A stretch of DNA of 64,000 nucleotides from Clostridium sp. CM027 (GCF_024730565.1 NZ_CP077725.1:3428501-3492500); one strand, 5' to 3'; numbered from the stretch's first letter, positions 1 through 10,212 are shown. Translations and numbers: made by a program. The notes: a model not told the origin generated them from the sequence alone.

Positions 1-192
1 ATTAAAAACGAATTTAAAGGCGGTACAGTTACTAATCTTGGGTTAAAAGAAAAAGGCGTAGGAATAGCTGATACATCTAATAAAAACGTACCAAAAGATG
101 TTTTGGATGAAGTTAAAAAATATGAAGATAAAGTTATAGCTGGAGAAACAGTTGTTCCAGTAAATAGAAAAGGAGCAATGGATTTTAAATAA
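1..192 (+). CDS. BMP-family (BmpA/PnrA/Med) substrate-binding lipoprotein, C-terminal end only
   Basis: The window opens inside a reading frame (frame 1) of 63 residues ending at TAA 190-192; the start and the lipobox lie outside. The visible tail has alternating charged residues and ends in NRKGAMDFK. By itself it is not diagnostic, but it lies directly upstream of the double ATPase and two permeases of a BMP-type importer, where clostridia normally encode the basic membrane lipoprotein that captures nucleosides or purines at the cell surface. A hairpin follows at 246-274. The assignment rests mainly on synteny and the general character of the tail. Confidence 0.72.
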   Translation: MKNEFKGGTVTNLGLKEKGVGIADTSNKNVPKDVLDEVKKYEDKVIAGETVVPVNRKGAMDFK

Positions 193-245
193 AAATCAAT
201 AAATATAAATTTTCATTTACTGATTTATGGTTTTTAGTATACAAT

Positions 246-276
246 AAGAGCTAGATGTGTTACATCTAGCTCTTTC
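246..276 (+). terminator. Hairpin between binding protein and ABC ATPase (partial terminator)
   Basis: Perfect 13-bp stem (246-258 with 262-274) around a 3-nt loop, followed by only a short T-containing stretch (TCTTTCT). Such a hairpin between the binding-protein gene and the transporter genes commonly lets the binding protein be made in excess over the membrane parts. Confidence 0.7.
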
Positions 277-353
277 TAAGAATAATGAAAATTTTGGGTG
301 AAGATGATGTCAGCACCACAGGTGATGAATAATCTTTTTAAGGAGGAAATCCA

Positions 354-1895
354 ATGGAAAAGGTAATTGAAATGAAGGGCATAACAAAGATTTTTCCAGG
401 AACCATTGCCAATGACAACATAAATTTTGAACTATTAAGAGGCGAAACACACGTTCTTCTTGGTGAAAATGGCGCAGGAAAAACAACCCTTATGAATATT
501 CTCTATGGTCTATATAAACAAGAAGAAGGCGAGATTTATGTAAGCGGTAACCTAGTGAATATATCTACTCCAAATGATGCTATCAAGTTAGGTATAGGAA
601 TGGTTCATCAACATTTTATGCTTGTACATAATTTTACTGTTGCGGAAAATATTGTGTTGGGTATTGAACCTAAAAAAGGATTCAAAATTGATATGGGCAA
701 AGCGATACATGATGTTAAAGAAATTTCAGAAAGGTACGGTTTCGCAATAGACCCAAGCGCGGTTATAGAAGATATTTCTGTAGGGCAACAACAAAAGGTA
801 GAGATACTAAAGGCGCTATATAGAGGTGCACAAATTTTAATATTAGATGAGCCTACAGCAGTTTTAACACCAAAGGAAATTGAGGAACTCGGAATCATAA
901 TTGAAAATCTTGAAAAAGAAGGAAAATCCGTAATACTGATAACTCATAAATTAAAAGAGGTTATGAGTATGAGTGATAGAGTTACTATAATTAGGCGAGG
1001 TGCAGTAACTGGAACAGTAAAGACTAAAGAAACAAGTATAGACGAATTAGCGCAGCTTATGGTAGGCAGAAAAGTTAATCTAACTGTAGAGAAAAATCCT
1101 GCTCAAATTCGCGGCGAAATATTGAAAATTGAAAATCTTTGTGCAAGTGATCACAGAGGATTACCTGCAGTACAAAATTTAAACTTAGCAGTATATGGTG
1201 GAGAAATTCTTGGGATAGCTGGTGTTGATGGAAATGGTCAATCTCAATTGTTAGAAGTTTTAACTGGACTTCAAAGGCCTAAGAGTGGAAGCATTATAAT
1301 AAACGGTAAAAATACATATGGTAAGTCACCAAGAGATATTATGTCAGTAGGTGTTGGCCATATACCAGAAGATAGGCATAAAAGAGGGCTTATATTAGAT
1401 TATTCTCTATTTGAAAACTCAGTGCTTGGAATTCATAAAAATGCACCCTTCAGTAAAGGCATAGTTATGAATTACAAAGAAATTAGAAAACACTGTGATG
1501 AACTTATTAGCGAATTTGATATTAGAACTCCAAATGCAGATGTAAATGCGGAATCATTATCAGGTGGTAATCAACAAAAACTTATAGCAGCTAGAGAAAT
1601 TTCAAAAGATCCGGAATTATTAATAGCAGCACAACCTACGAGAGGTCTTGACGTTGGTGCAATTGAATATATTCACAAAAGATTAGTTGTAGAACGTGAT
1701 AAGGGTAAGGCGATTTTATTAGTATCATTAGAACTTGATGAAATAATGGCATTATCAGATAGAATTGCCGTAATGTATGATGGCAGAATAGTAGATATAC
1801 TCGATAGATGTGATGCAACAGAGAAAAAACTTGGTATACTTATGGCTGGTGGTAATCTAAATAAAACACCGGAAGGAGCTAAAGATAATGAATAA
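354..1895 (+). CDS. BMP-type nucleoside/purine ABC transporter, double ATP-binding subunit
   Basis: 513-aa protein with two nucleotide-binding domains in tandem, as in the YufO/NupO and RbsA/MglA group. Domain 1 (about 5-240) has Walker A GENGAGKTT at 37-45, signature ISVGQQQK and Walker B LILDEPTAV. Domain 2 (about 260-500) has a degenerate Walker A (GVDGNGQSQ, no Lys), signature LSGGNQQK and LLIAAQPTRGLD in place of a normal Walker B, which is usual for this family, where the second site is catalytically weak. AAGGAGG lies just before the ATG. It overlaps the next permease gene by 8 nt, so the genes are translationally coupled. It powers uptake of nucleosides or related purines; the exact substrate cannot be read from sequence. 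Confidence 0.92.
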   Translation: MEKVIEMKGITKIFPGTIANDNINFELLRGETHVLLGENGAGKTTLMNILYGLYKQEEGEIYVSGNLVNISTPNDAIKLGIGMVHQHFMLVHNFTVAENIVLGIEPKKGFKIDMGKAIHDVKEISERYGFAIDPSAVIEDISVGQQQKVEILKALYRGAQILILDEPTAVLTPKEIEELGIIIENLEKEGKSVILITHKLKEVMSMSDRVTIIRRGAVTGTVKTKETSIDELAQLMVGRKVNLTVEKNPAQIRGEILKIENLCASDHRGLPAVQNLNLAVYGGEILGIAGVDGNGQSQLLEVLTGLQRPKSGSIIINGKNTYGKSPRDIMSVGVGHIPEDRHKRGLILDYSLFENSVLGIHKNAPFSKGIVMNYKEIRKHCDELISEFDIRTPNADVNAESLSGGNQQKLIAAREISKDPELLIAAQPTRGLDVGAIEYIHKRLVVERDKGKAILLVSLELDEIMALSDRIAVMYDGRIVDILDRCDATEKKLGILMAGGNLNKTPEGAKDNE

Positions 1896-2994
1896 AGTAG
1901 AAAGTGAAAATAGTAATTTTGTAAGTATAGCAAAAAATATCATTAAAACACTTGCTTTCCCTTTCTTTTCTATAATCGTTTCTATATTTGTTGCTGTATT
2001 CTTTGTAATGTGGGCAAAAGGATATTCTATATTACAATACTTTTCAGCTTTAGGTGATTTATTTGGACTTATATATAAAGGTGGGTTTGGTAATACTAGA
2101 GTAACCTTCGTTACCCTTTCAGAAGTTACTCCATTAATATTTACAGGAGTTGCAAATGCTGTAGCATTTAAATGTGGATTATTTAATATAGGTGTTGCTG
2201 GTCAATTTATACTTGGAATGATGGCAGCTGCTGTTGTTGGAACATTGCCAGGACTAAATCCAGTAATTCATATAGTTTTAGTTATTTTAGCAGGACTTTT
2301 AGCCGGAGGAGTATGGGGAGCAATCCCGGGATATTTAAAGGCTAAAGTAGGCACTCATGAAGTTATTAACACAATTATGATGAATTATATATCTATGGCT
2401 TTAGCCAATTTTATTATTTTAAGAACTAGTTTTGGAGTGGAAGGTAAAGCAAGTACTCCTAATATACAAGAGAGTGCAGAAATTCATAGGTTTGTTAGCG
2501 GTAGTGGAGCTAATATTAGTATATTCCTTGCCATAGCAGTAGCTATCTTTATATTCTGGTTATTATGGAAAACCACTGTTGGTTACGAAATAAGAGCAGT
2601 TGGTATAAATCCACATGCTGCAGAATATGGTGGGATTAATGTAGCGAAAAATACTGTTTTGGCTATGGTGATTTCTGGTGCAATAGCCGGAGTTGGTGGG
2701 GCAACGCATGTTGCAGGCGTGCTTCATAATGCAAAAGATTTCATGGCACTTCCCTCTTATGGGTTTGATGGAATTGCAGTTGCTTTACTTGCAAAGAGCA
2801 ATCCTATTGGATGTATAGCATCAGCTTTATTATTTGGAACATTAAATAGTAGTTCTAGAACCCTTCAATTAAACGGAATACCAAAAGAAATAGTTTATTT
2901 AATCCAAGCTATAATTATTATATTTGTAGCAACAGATTATATTGTTAAATACTTCTCTGAGAAGAAAAAGAAGGGGGCGATTACAAATGAGTAG
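1888..2994 (+). CDS. BMP-type ABC transporter permease 1 (YufP-like)
   Basis: 368-aa polytopic membrane protein of the BPD_transp_2 family, with about nine to ten hydrophobic segments. The EVTPLIFTGVANAVAFKCGLFNIGVAGQ region and the later AVGINPHAAEYGGINVAKN loop are typical of permeases that pair with RbsA/YufO-like ATPases. The ATG lies inside the end of the ATPase gene (ATAATGAATAAA), and its own stop overlaps the next gene by 8 nt. Family knowledge places it as one half of the membrane channel. Confidence 0.9.
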   Translation: MNKVESENSNFVSIAKNIIKTLAFPFFSIIVSIFVAVFFVMWAKGYSILQYFSALGDLFGLIYKGGFGNTRVTFVTLSEVTPLIFTGVANAVAFKCGLFNIGVAGQFILGMMAAAVVGTLPGLNPVIHIVLVILAGLLAGGVWGAIPGYLKAKVGTHEVINTIMMNYISMALANFIILRTSFGVEGKASTPNIQESAEIHRFVSGSGANISIFLAIAVAIFIFWLLWKTTVGYEIRAVGINPHAAEYGGINVAKNTVLAMVISGAIAGVGGATHVAGVLHNAKDFMALPSYGFDGIAVALLAKSNPIGCIASALLFGTLNSSSRTLQLNGIPKEIVYLIQAIIIIFVATDYIVKYFSEKKKKGAITNE

Positions 2995-3919
2995 TGTTAT
3001 TTTAATTAATTTGTTTGCGCAAACTTTAAGAATAGCTACGCCTCTAATTTTTGCAGCACTGGGTGGTATATTTTCAGAAAAATCAGGTGTGGTTAATATA
3101 GGCCTCGAAGGTATGATGGTAATAGGCGCTTTCTTTGCGGTATATGGAAGTTACACCACTGGAAGTCCAGCAATGGGAATACTTTTTGGGGTGATAGCAG
3201 GGGGTGTTTTGGGATTAATACACGCTGTGCTGAGCATACATTTGCGTGCAGATCAAGTAATCTCAGGTACTGCTATAAATCTTTTTTCTACTGCCCTTGC
3301 GAGTTTCTTAATATTTAAGTTATTTGGTGGTAAAGGTGGCCAAACAGATATAGTAACAGGACTTTCATATAACATACCGGATTGGATTAAAAATATACCA
3401 ATAATAGGGAATTTAATATCGCAGCTAAACTGGTTTGTAATACTCGCGATTATTTTAGTATTTGTTTCGCATTATATACTATATAAAACACCTTTAGGAC
3501 TTAGAATTAGAGCTGTAGGAGAACATCCAAAGGCGGCTGATACTTTAGGAATAAATGTTTATAAGATAAGATATTTATGTGTTATTTTATCAGGAATGCT
3601 AGCAGGGCTCGGTGGAGCAGCATTATCCCTGGGAATAACACCACTTTACAGAGAAGGAATGGTTGCAGGACGTGGATTTATTGCCTTAGCGGCTGTTATT
3701 TTCGGTAATTGGAAACCTTTCGGAGCGCTTGGGGCTAGTTTGTTATTTGCCTTTGGTAGTGCATTTAATATTTTTGCACAGGGACTTAGCTGGAATTTAC
3801 CTACAGAAGTATATGATGTTATTCCATATGTACTTACCATGATTGCACTTGCAGGATTTGTTGGAAAAACAACAGGCCCCCTTGCGAGTGGTAAACCATA
3901 TGTTAAAGGATCTAGATAA
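2987..3919 (+). CDS. BMP-type ABC transporter permease 2 (YufQ-like)
   Basis: 310-aa polytopic permease and partner of the preceding protein, with the characteristic GGIFSEKSGVVNIGLEGMM and RAVGEHPKAADTLGINVYK segments. The frame is open from 2942, but the start is placed at ATG 2987 because AAGGGGG (2971-2977) sits at proper distance and homologous permeases begin at this point; the upstream Arg/Lys-rich extension is just read-through of the preceding frame. A hairpin terminator follows. Confidence 0.9.
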   Translation: MSSVILINLFAQTLRIATPLIFAALGGIFSEKSGVVNIGLEGMMVIGAFFAVYGSYTTGSPAMGILFGVIAGGVLGLIHAVLSIHLRADQVISGTAINLFSTALASFLIFKLFGGKGGQTDIVTGLSYNIPDWIKNIPIIGNLISQLNWFVILAIILVFVSHYILYKTPLGLRIRAVGEHPKAADTLGINVYKIRYLCVILSGMLAGLGGAALSLGITPLYREGMVAGRGFIALAAVIFGNWKPFGALGASLLFAFGSAFNIFAQGLSWNLPTEVYDVIPYVLTMIALAGFVGKTTGPLASGKPYVKGSR

Positions 3920-3931
3920 TATTTTAAAAAT

Positions 3932-3990
3932 AAAAAATCTTAGCTTACGTTTTCTGCTGTTGTAGAAATTTGTGCTGAGATTTTTTATTT
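3932..3990 (+). terminator. Rho-independent terminator of the ABC importer operon
   Basis: 13-bp stem (3932-3944 with 3974-3986, one G-T pair) with a 29-nt loop; the 3' arm ends in T6 and a T-rich run follows. Confidence 0.75.
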
Positions 3991-4102
3991 TTATTTCTAG
4001 CTTAATGCATAATCTAGGTTTATATCATTAGCTATGTTATAATATTTATAATATGAGAGGTACATGAAAATAAATAGCAACCAAAGATGAGGTGATAATA
4101 AA

Positions 4103-5479
4103 ATGAACATTAATTTTGGTTTAAATTTGATTCAAGAACAAAAATTAATAATGACTCAAGAAATGCAAATGTCTGTTAAACTTCTTCAAATGTCAGCGTA
4201 TGAGCTAGGACAATATGTAAATAAAGAGATGCAAGAGAATCCAGTGCTGGAGGAAAAAGACTTGCAAAACCACAAAAGTAATAACAATAATGAATTTGAT
4301 TATAAAGAAATAATTAAATATCTTGGCAAGGATGATTATAAAGTAAAGAGCTATGCTGCAAAGAATGAAAATGAGGAAATTTCGCCATTTTATTATATTG
4401 CAGAGGAAAAATCTCTTAAAGATTATCTTAAAGAGCAAATAGGAGAACTAACGGAGCAGTATGAAATTTTAGAAATATGCAAATATATGGTGGAGAACTT
4501 AGATACCAAAGGTTATTTATCGGAAGATTTATCTGATATATGTAGGGAGCTCGGAATAACAAACGAGAATGCTGAAATTGCACTTGAAATTTTCCAATCT
4601 TTAGAGCCACAAGGAATTGGAGCTAGGAACCTAAGGGAATGTTTAAGGATTCAATTACATAATCTGGGGATAGATGATGAAAATATTTATATAATCATTG
4701 ATAAGTATTTAGAATTATTGGGAGAAAATAAATACAATGATATAGCTAAGGAACTAAATGTTAAAATTTCTGAGGTTCAAAAATATGGAGATATAATAAA
4801 AACTTTAGAGCCTAAGCCGTCAAGAGGATTTTATACTGGTGAGACGGTTAAGTATATTGTGCCTGATGCTTATATTAATAAAATTGATGACCAATATTTT
4901 ATTTCTATGAATGAAGATGTACTTCCTAAATTGAATATAAATAGTTTGTATAAAGAAATTATTAAAAATGAAAATGATATAGAAGCTGTAGAATATGTAA
5001 AAGATAAAATTAATAGCGCAGTGTTTCTTATTAAAAGTATTGAACAAAGGAAAAACACTGTATATAGAGTTTTGGAAGATATTTTGGCAGTTCAAAAGGA
5101 ATATTTCGATAAAGGCGCTGAATATTTAAAACCAATGACGCTTAAAAAGATTGCTAACAATTTAGAAATGCATGAATCTACTATAAGCCGTGCAATTAGG
5201 GAGAAATATGTTAGTATAAATAACGGGAAAGTCATTAAAATAAAAGACTTGTTTACTAATGGCATTGCGTCAATTGTAGGTGGTGAGGATGTATCCACAA
5301 CTAATATTAAGAAAACTATTAAAGAAATGGTGTATAATGAGGACCAAAAGAAGCCCTTATCAGACCAAATTATTTGTAATCGATTAAATGTAGAAGGGAT
5401 GAATATTTCAAGAAGAACTGTAGCAAAATATAGGGAAGAACTTGAAATTAAAAGTTCTTGTAAGCGGAAAAGATTTTAA
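4103..5479 (+). CDS. rpoN: RNA polymerase sigma-54 factor
   Basis: 458-aa RpoN. Region I (1-50) is Gln/Leu-rich (FGLNLIQEQKLIMTQEMQMS, LLQMSAYELGQYV) and is where activator ATPases act; an acidic linker follows, then the core-binding region (about 90-300) and a DNA-binding C-terminus with the RpoN box SRRTVAKYREEL near residues 435-447. Length is usual. It directs core RNA polymerase to -24/-12 promoters and needs enhancer-binding ATPases, none of which is in this window. Start ATG 4103 follows GAGGTGA at good spacing. It lies immediately upstream of cggR, as in other clostridia. Confidence 0.96.
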   Translation: MNINFGLNLIQEQKLIMTQEMQMSVKLLQMSAYELGQYVNKEMQENPVLEEKDLQNHKSNNNNEFDYKEIIKYLGKDDYKVKSYAAKNENEEISPFYYIAEEKSLKDYLKEQIGELTEQYEILEICKYMVENLDTKGYLSEDLSDICRELGITNENAEIALEIFQSLEPQGIGARNLRECLRIQLHNLGIDDENIYIIIDKYLELLGENKYNDIAKELNVKISEVQKYGDIIKTLEPKPSRGFYTGETVKYIVPDAYINKIDDQYFISMNEDVLPKLNINSLYKEIIKNENDIEAVEYVKDKINSAVFLIKSIEQRKNTVYRVLEDILAVQKEYFDKGAEYLKPMTLKKIANNLEMHESTISRAIREKYVSINNGKVIKIKDLFTNGIASIVGGEDVSTTNIKKTIKEMVYNEDQKKPLSDQIICNRLNVEGMNISRRTVAKYREELEIKSSCKRKRF

Positions 5480-5514
5480 TATTTCAGCGACCCAGGAGAT
5501 GATTTAATCATGCC

Positions 5515-5540
5515 GTTAACAAAATGTTAACATCTTTTTT
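5515..5540 (+). terminator. GTTAAC inverted repeat plus T-run after rpoN
   Basis: GTTAAC (5515-5520), 5-nt spacer AAAAT, GTTAAC (5526-5531), then ATC and six T. The stem is only 6 bp and AT-rich, so this could be a weak terminator of rpoN or a protein-binding palindrome upstream of the cggR promoter. Confidence 0.45.
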
Positions 5541-5551
5541 GCAAATACTAA

Positions 5552-5580
5552 TTTAAAAAAGTTGGTATTTCATCTATAAT
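5552..5580 (+). promoter_or_regulatory. Sigma-A promoter of the cggR-glycolysis operon
   Basis: -35 TTTAAA (5552-5557), 17-bp spacer, consensus -10 TATAAT (5575-5580). It lies 57 bp before the cggR start and directly upstream of the CggR-like operator. Confidence 0.7.
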
Positions 5581-5585
5581 GTTTG

Positions 5586-5624
5586 TGGGAGCAAAAAATA
5601 TAAGCTGGGACTTAAAAAGTCCAG
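5586..5624 (+). promoter_or_regulatory. CggR-type operator (direct repeat TGGGA[G/C], 20-bp period)
   Basis: TGGGAG at 5586-5591 and TGGGAC at 5606-5611 are spaced by exactly 20 bp; the second is followed after 6 nt by AGTC (5618-5621). This resembles the Bacillus CggR operator layout CGGGAC-N6-TGTC-N4 repeated with a 20-bp period; the TGTC of the first half is not conserved (ATAT). Position between -10 and the cggR start fits autoregulation responsive to fructose-1,6-bisphosphate. Confidence 0.62.
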
Positions 5625-5636
5625 AAAGGTGTTCAA

Positions 5637-6671
5637 GTGGAGAGTATATTAAAATTACAACAGAAAATAGTGCCTGAATTAATAGAACTTCTTGAAAAAC
5701 GACATGATATATTAAGGATGATATGTTATAATCAACCTATAGGACGAAGAATTTTAGCAGATCAGATGTGCATAAGCGAGAGAATAGTAAGAAATGAAAT
5801 AAACTTTCTAAAGTCCCAAAACTTGATTGAGGTTAATGCACTGGGTATGTTTATAACAACTGATGGTGAAGAAATTTTAGATCAGTTAAAAGGATTTATT
5901 CATGAGATAAAAGGGTTGTCTAAAATCGAGAAATTTATTGAGAAACATTTGAAGCTACAGCAAGTTATAGTTGTTCCCGGGAACGTTGAAATTGATAAAA
6001 GTGTCCTTAAAGAAGTTGGGAAGGTAGCTGCAATTTATGTTATGGATATTATTAAAGATAACAGTATAATTGCAATAACAGGTGGATCAACAGTTAAGGA
6101 AGTTGTAGACAATTTATCTAAAAATAACAAATATACCAATGTTTTAGTGCTTCCGGCCAGGGGCGGTATGGCCAGAAATGTAGAAATTCAAGCTAATACT
6201 TTAGTGGCTAGGCTAGCAGATAAAATTGGTGGAAATTACGAATTACTACATGTACCTGATAATTTGAGCAATGATGCTTTAAAAACTATAGTAAATGAAA
6301 AAAGTATAAAAAGTATAATTGATAAGATTCGAAGTGCTGATATTCTTATTTATGGAATAGGTATCGCCAGTGATATGGCTATGAAAAGAGAAGTACCTGA
6401 AAAAGAGATAAAGGAACTTGAAGAATTAGGTGCAGTAGGAGAAGCATTTGGTCAATACTATAATGAATTAGGAGAAATAGTTCATTCTACACCTACTATT
6501 GGGGTGAAAAATGAAGATGTTACAGACAGCAAAACACTAATCGCAGTAGCGGCTGGAAAAAATAAAGCTAGAGCCATCATCGCTACTGAAATCAACCGCT
6601 TAAGCACTGTTTTAATAATTGATCAAGCGGCTGCAGAAGAAATAGTAAATATTATAGAGAAAAGAGAGTAA
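5637..6671 (+). CDS. cggR: Central glycolytic genes regulator (SorC/DeoR type)
   Basis: 344-aa transcription factor. The N-terminal winged helix (about 1-90; RMICYNQPIGRRILADQM, SERIVRNEINFL) binds DNA; residues about 95-340 form a SorC-type sugar-phosphate sensor (SIIAITGGSTVKEV, LVLPARGGMARNVEIQANT, LIYGIGIASDM). GTG start at 5637 with GGTG upstream; no better ATG is in frame. In relatives it represses its own operon until fructose-1,6-bisphosphate rises. Followed by gapA after about 80 bp, matching the cggR-gap-pgk-tpi-pgm-eno order. A matching operator is visible at 5586-5621. Confidence 0.93.
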   Translation: MESILKLQQKIVPELIELLEKRHDILRMICYNQPIGRRILADQMCISERIVRNEINFLKSQNLIEVNALGMFITTDGEEILDQLKGFIHEIKGLSKIEKFIEKHLKLQQVIVVPGNVEIDKSVLKEVGKVAAIYVMDIIKDNSIIAITGGSTVKEVVDNLSKNNKYTNVLVLPARGGMARNVEIQANTLVARLADKIGGNYELLHVPDNLSNDALKTIVNEKSIKSIIDKIRSADILIYGIGIASDMAMKREVPEKEIKELEELGAVGEAFGQYYNELGEIVHSTPTIGVKNEDVTDSKTLIAVAAGKNKARAIIATEINRLSTVLIIDQAAAEEIVNIIEKRE

Positions 6672-6730
6672 ACTATATAATGATTTGATTAATGAAAAAA
6701 TTATATATTTACATATAATTAGGTTAATAA

Positions 6731-7759
<1,029 letters not shown>

Positions 7760-7805
7760 AATTTAATTTTATTATAAAACTGTAGGAAACTGTAAGTATA
7801 GTATT

Positions 7806-7849
7806 AAGGTCTGGTTTTATAGTTAGTCTATGGAACCGGACCTTTTTAT
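7806..7849 (+). terminator. Hairpin between gapA and pgk
   Basis: 11-bp stem AAGGTCTGGTT (7806-7816) with AACCGGACCTT (7834-7844, one T-G pair), followed by a T-rich stretch. It could terminate gapA transcripts partially within the glycolytic cluster. Confidence 0.75.
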
Positions 7850-7876
7850 ATTTTATTAATACAAGGTACATTCAAA

Positions 7877-7912
7877 TAAATAGTAAGATAGTAGTAAATA
7901 GTAAGATAGTAG
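7877..7912. repeat. Perfect 18-bp tandem duplication upstream of pgk
   Basis: TAAATAGTAAGATAGTAG occurs at 7877-7894 and again immediately at 7895-7912. It lies in the 226-bp gapA-pgk gap, after the hairpin and before the pgk ribosome binding site. Function unknown; replication slippage is the simplest explanation. Confidence 0.9.
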
Positions 7913-7985
7913 GGTAGTCTATTTATATGAATGTGATTAAATTATAAGAAACTTGTATTATAAACCATATGGGAGGAGAATGTGT

Positions 7986-9182
7986 ATGCAATTCAATAAA
8001 AAAACAATCGAGGATATTGAGGTTAAAGGTAAAAAAGTTTTAGTAAGATGCGATTTTAATGTACCATTAAAAGATGGGGTAATTACAGATGTAAATAGAT
8101 TAGTAGGTGCAATGCCAACAATAAACTATTTGATAGAAAAAGGTGCAAAAGTTATTTTATGTTCACATCTTGGAAAACCAAGTGGAGAACCAAAACCTGA
8201 GCTTTCTTTAGCGCCAGTTGCTAAGAAATTAAGCGAAATGTTAAAAAAAGAAGTAGTCTTTGCAGCAGACCCAAATGTAGTTAGTGATAATGTAAAATCT
8301 GCCGTATCAAAAATGAAAGACGGAGATGTTCTATTATTAGAAAACACAAGATATAGAAAAGAAGAAACTAAAAATACAGAAAACTTTTCAAAGGAATTAG
8401 CGTCCATTGCAGATGTATTTGTAAATGATGCCTTTGGAACTGCTCATAGGGCTCATTGCTCTACAGTTGGAGTAACACAATTTATTGAGACTTCAGTATG
8501 TGGGTATTTAATTCAAAAGGAATTAAAATTTTTAGGGGATACAATAGAGAACCCTGTTAGACCTTTCGTAGCAATTTTAGGTGGAGCTAAGGTTTCTGAT
8601 AAAATAAATGTTATCGAAAATTTGCTTGAAAAAGTTGATACTTTAATAATTGGTGGAGGAATGGCTTATACATTCTTAAAAGCTGGTGGATATTCTATCG
8701 GAAGTTCACTAGTTGAAGAAGATAAAGTACAATATGCTAAAGTTATGATGCAAAAAGCTGAGTCAAAAGGAGTTAAATTTTTAATACCTGTAGATAATAT
8801 TGTTGCAGATAGATTTTCAGCTGAAGCAGAGCCAGTAGTTACTGAAAGTCAAAATATTGCTGATGGGTTTATGGGACTTGATATTGGACCTAAGACTTGT
8901 GAGATGTATAAAGGCGCTATTAGCATTGCTAAAACTATTGTTTGGAACGGACCAATGGGAGTATTTGAATTTGCGAATTTTGCAAAGGGAACAATAGCAG
9001 TAGCTGAGGCTATGTCAAAAGTTGATGGAACTACTATAATAGGTGGTGGAGATAGTGCAGCAGCTGTTAATCAATTAGGATTTGGAGATAAAATGACTCA
9101 TATATCTACAGGTGGTGGAGCATCTCTTGAATTCTTAGAAGGTAAATTATTACCAGGAATTGAAGCTCTTACAAATAAATAG
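7986..9182 (+). CDS. pgk: Phosphoglycerate kinase
   Basis: 398 aa. Characteristic [16 protein letters not shown] near the N-terminus, [29 protein letters not shown], and the C-terminal nucleotide site GPMGVFE and [10 protein letters not shown]. Transfers phosphate from 1,3-bisphosphoglycerate to ADP. The frame is open from 7953, with ATGs at 7980 and 7986; GGGAGGAG (7971-7978) is correctly spaced only for 7986, where homologues also begin ([12 protein letters not shown]). Confidence 0.97.
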   Translation: MQFNKKTIEDIEVKGKKVLVRCDFNVPLKDGVITDVNRLVGAMPTINYLIEKGAKVILCSHLGKPSGEPKPELSLAPVAKKLSEMLKKEVVFAADPNVVSDNVKSAVSKMKDGDVLLLENTRYRKEETKNTENFSKELASIADVFVNDAFGTAHRAHCSTVGVTQFIETSVCGYLIQKELKFLGDTIENPVRPFVAILGGAKVSDKINVIENLLEKVDTLIIGGGMAYTFLKAGGYSIGSSLVEEDKVQYAKVMMQKAESKGVKFLIPVDNIVADRFSAEAEPVVTESQNIADGFMGLDIGPKTCEMYKGAISIAKTIVWNGPMGVFEFANFAKGTIAVAEAMSKVDGTTIIGGGDSAAAVNQLGFGDKMTHISTGGGASLEFLEGKLLPGIEALTNK

Positions 9183-9290
9183 TTAAAGTTAAATAAGACA
9201 TTTTAAATATTTTAATATACATTAATTGTTGTCCAGATAACAATACTAATAATTATTACTTACAATAAAAGAATACTTGGGGGTTTTTTG

Positions 9291-10037
9291 ATGAGAAAAG
9301 GTATAATTGCAGGAAATTGGAAGATGAATAAAACTGTAGCTGAGGCTGTAACTTTAATTGAGGAAATGAAACCGTTAGTTAAAGATGCAAAATGTGATGT
9401 TGTAGTTTGTCCTACATTTTTATGTTTAGACGCAGTAATAAAGGCAAGTAAGGGTACAAATATAAAGGTAGGAGCTCAAAACATGCATTTTGAAGAAAAT
9501 GGTGCTTTTACAGGTGAAATTGCACCAGGAATGCTAAAAGATATGGGCGTTGAATATGTTATAATTGGTCATAGTGAAAGAAGACAATATTTCAATGAAA
9601 CTGATGAAACTGTAAACAAAAAGATTAAAGCTGCTTATAGCCATAGTATTATTCCTATACTTTGCGTAGGGGAAACTCTTAGTGATAGAGAAGGAAATAT
9701 TACAGAAAAAGTCTTAGCTAGTCAAGTAAAATTAGATTTAGAAGGACTTACAAAAGAACAAGTGGAAAAATTGGTTATTGCTTATGAACCAATTTGGGCA
9801 ATAGGTACAGGTAAAACTGCAACTGCTGATCAGGCTAATGATACAATTGCATTTATAAGAGCAACTGTTGGAGCTATGTTCGGAGCAGAAGTAGCAGAAA
9901 AAGTTAGAATTCAATATGGTGGATCTGTTAAACCAACAACTATAAAAGAACAAATGGGTAAATCAGATATAGATGGTGGATTAATCGGAGGAGCTAGCCT
10001 TAAGGCACAAGACTTCGCAGGAATAGTAAATTATTAA
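9291..10037 (+). CDS. tpiA: Triosephosphate isomerase
   Basis: 248-aa TIM barrel. Lys in GNWKMNK, catalytic His in [11 protein letters not shown], catalytic Glu in [14 protein letters not shown] (with the phosphate-gripping loop), and a C-terminal YGGSVKP phosphate site. Interconverts dihydroxyacetone phosphate and glyceraldehyde-3-phosphate. Start chosen at ATG 9291, preceded by GGGGG; a TTG codon just upstream is in frame but is not needed. Separated from pgk by about 110 bp and followed by a palindrome array before gpmI. Confidence 0.97.
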   Translation: MRKGIIAGNWKMNKTVAEAVTLIEEMKPLVKDAKCDVVVCPTFLCLDAVIKASKGTNIKVGAQNMHFEENGAFTGEIAPGMLKDMGVEYVIIGHSERRQYFNETDETVNKKIKAAYSHSIIPILCVGETLSDREGNITEKVLASQVKLDLEGLTKEQVEKLVIAYEPIWAIGTGKTATADQANDTIAFIRATVGAMFGAEVAEKVRIQYGGSVKPTTIKEQMGKSDIDGGLIGGASLKAQDFAGIVNY

Positions 10038-10056
10038 GATGTTATAGTAAATGAAT

Positions 10057-10140
10057 CCACTAATGTGGCTAGACTACTTTAGTAGATGCAGCCACTTTAG
10101 TGGATTTAGCTACTTTAGTAGAGTAATCTACTTTAGTTAG
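10057..10140. repeat. Array of five 12-bp palindromes (CCACT/CTACT-TTA type) between tpiA and gpmI
   Basis: CCACTAATGTGG (10057-10068), CTACTTTAGTAG (10074-10085), CCACTTTAGTGG (10092-10103), CTACTTTAGTAG (10110-10121) and a degenerate CTACTTTAGTTAG (10128-10140), spaced 17-18 bp apart, about 1.7 helical turns. Units alternate between CCAC and CTAC arms. A related pair joined by the same GATGCAG linker lies at 60963-60992. Confidence 0.85.
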
Positions 10141-10212
10141 TTAATTATAACTCTGAACTGTCGATACATATACATGTATTTTATTTTAGAAACAACGGAT
10201 GGGGGAACAAAA

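Noticed and set aside
5515-5531. GTTAAC-N5-GTTAAC after rpoN as a Rex operator
   Set aside because: Half-sites are in the wrong orientation for TGTTAA-N4-TTAACA; treated as a weak terminator or unassigned palindrome.
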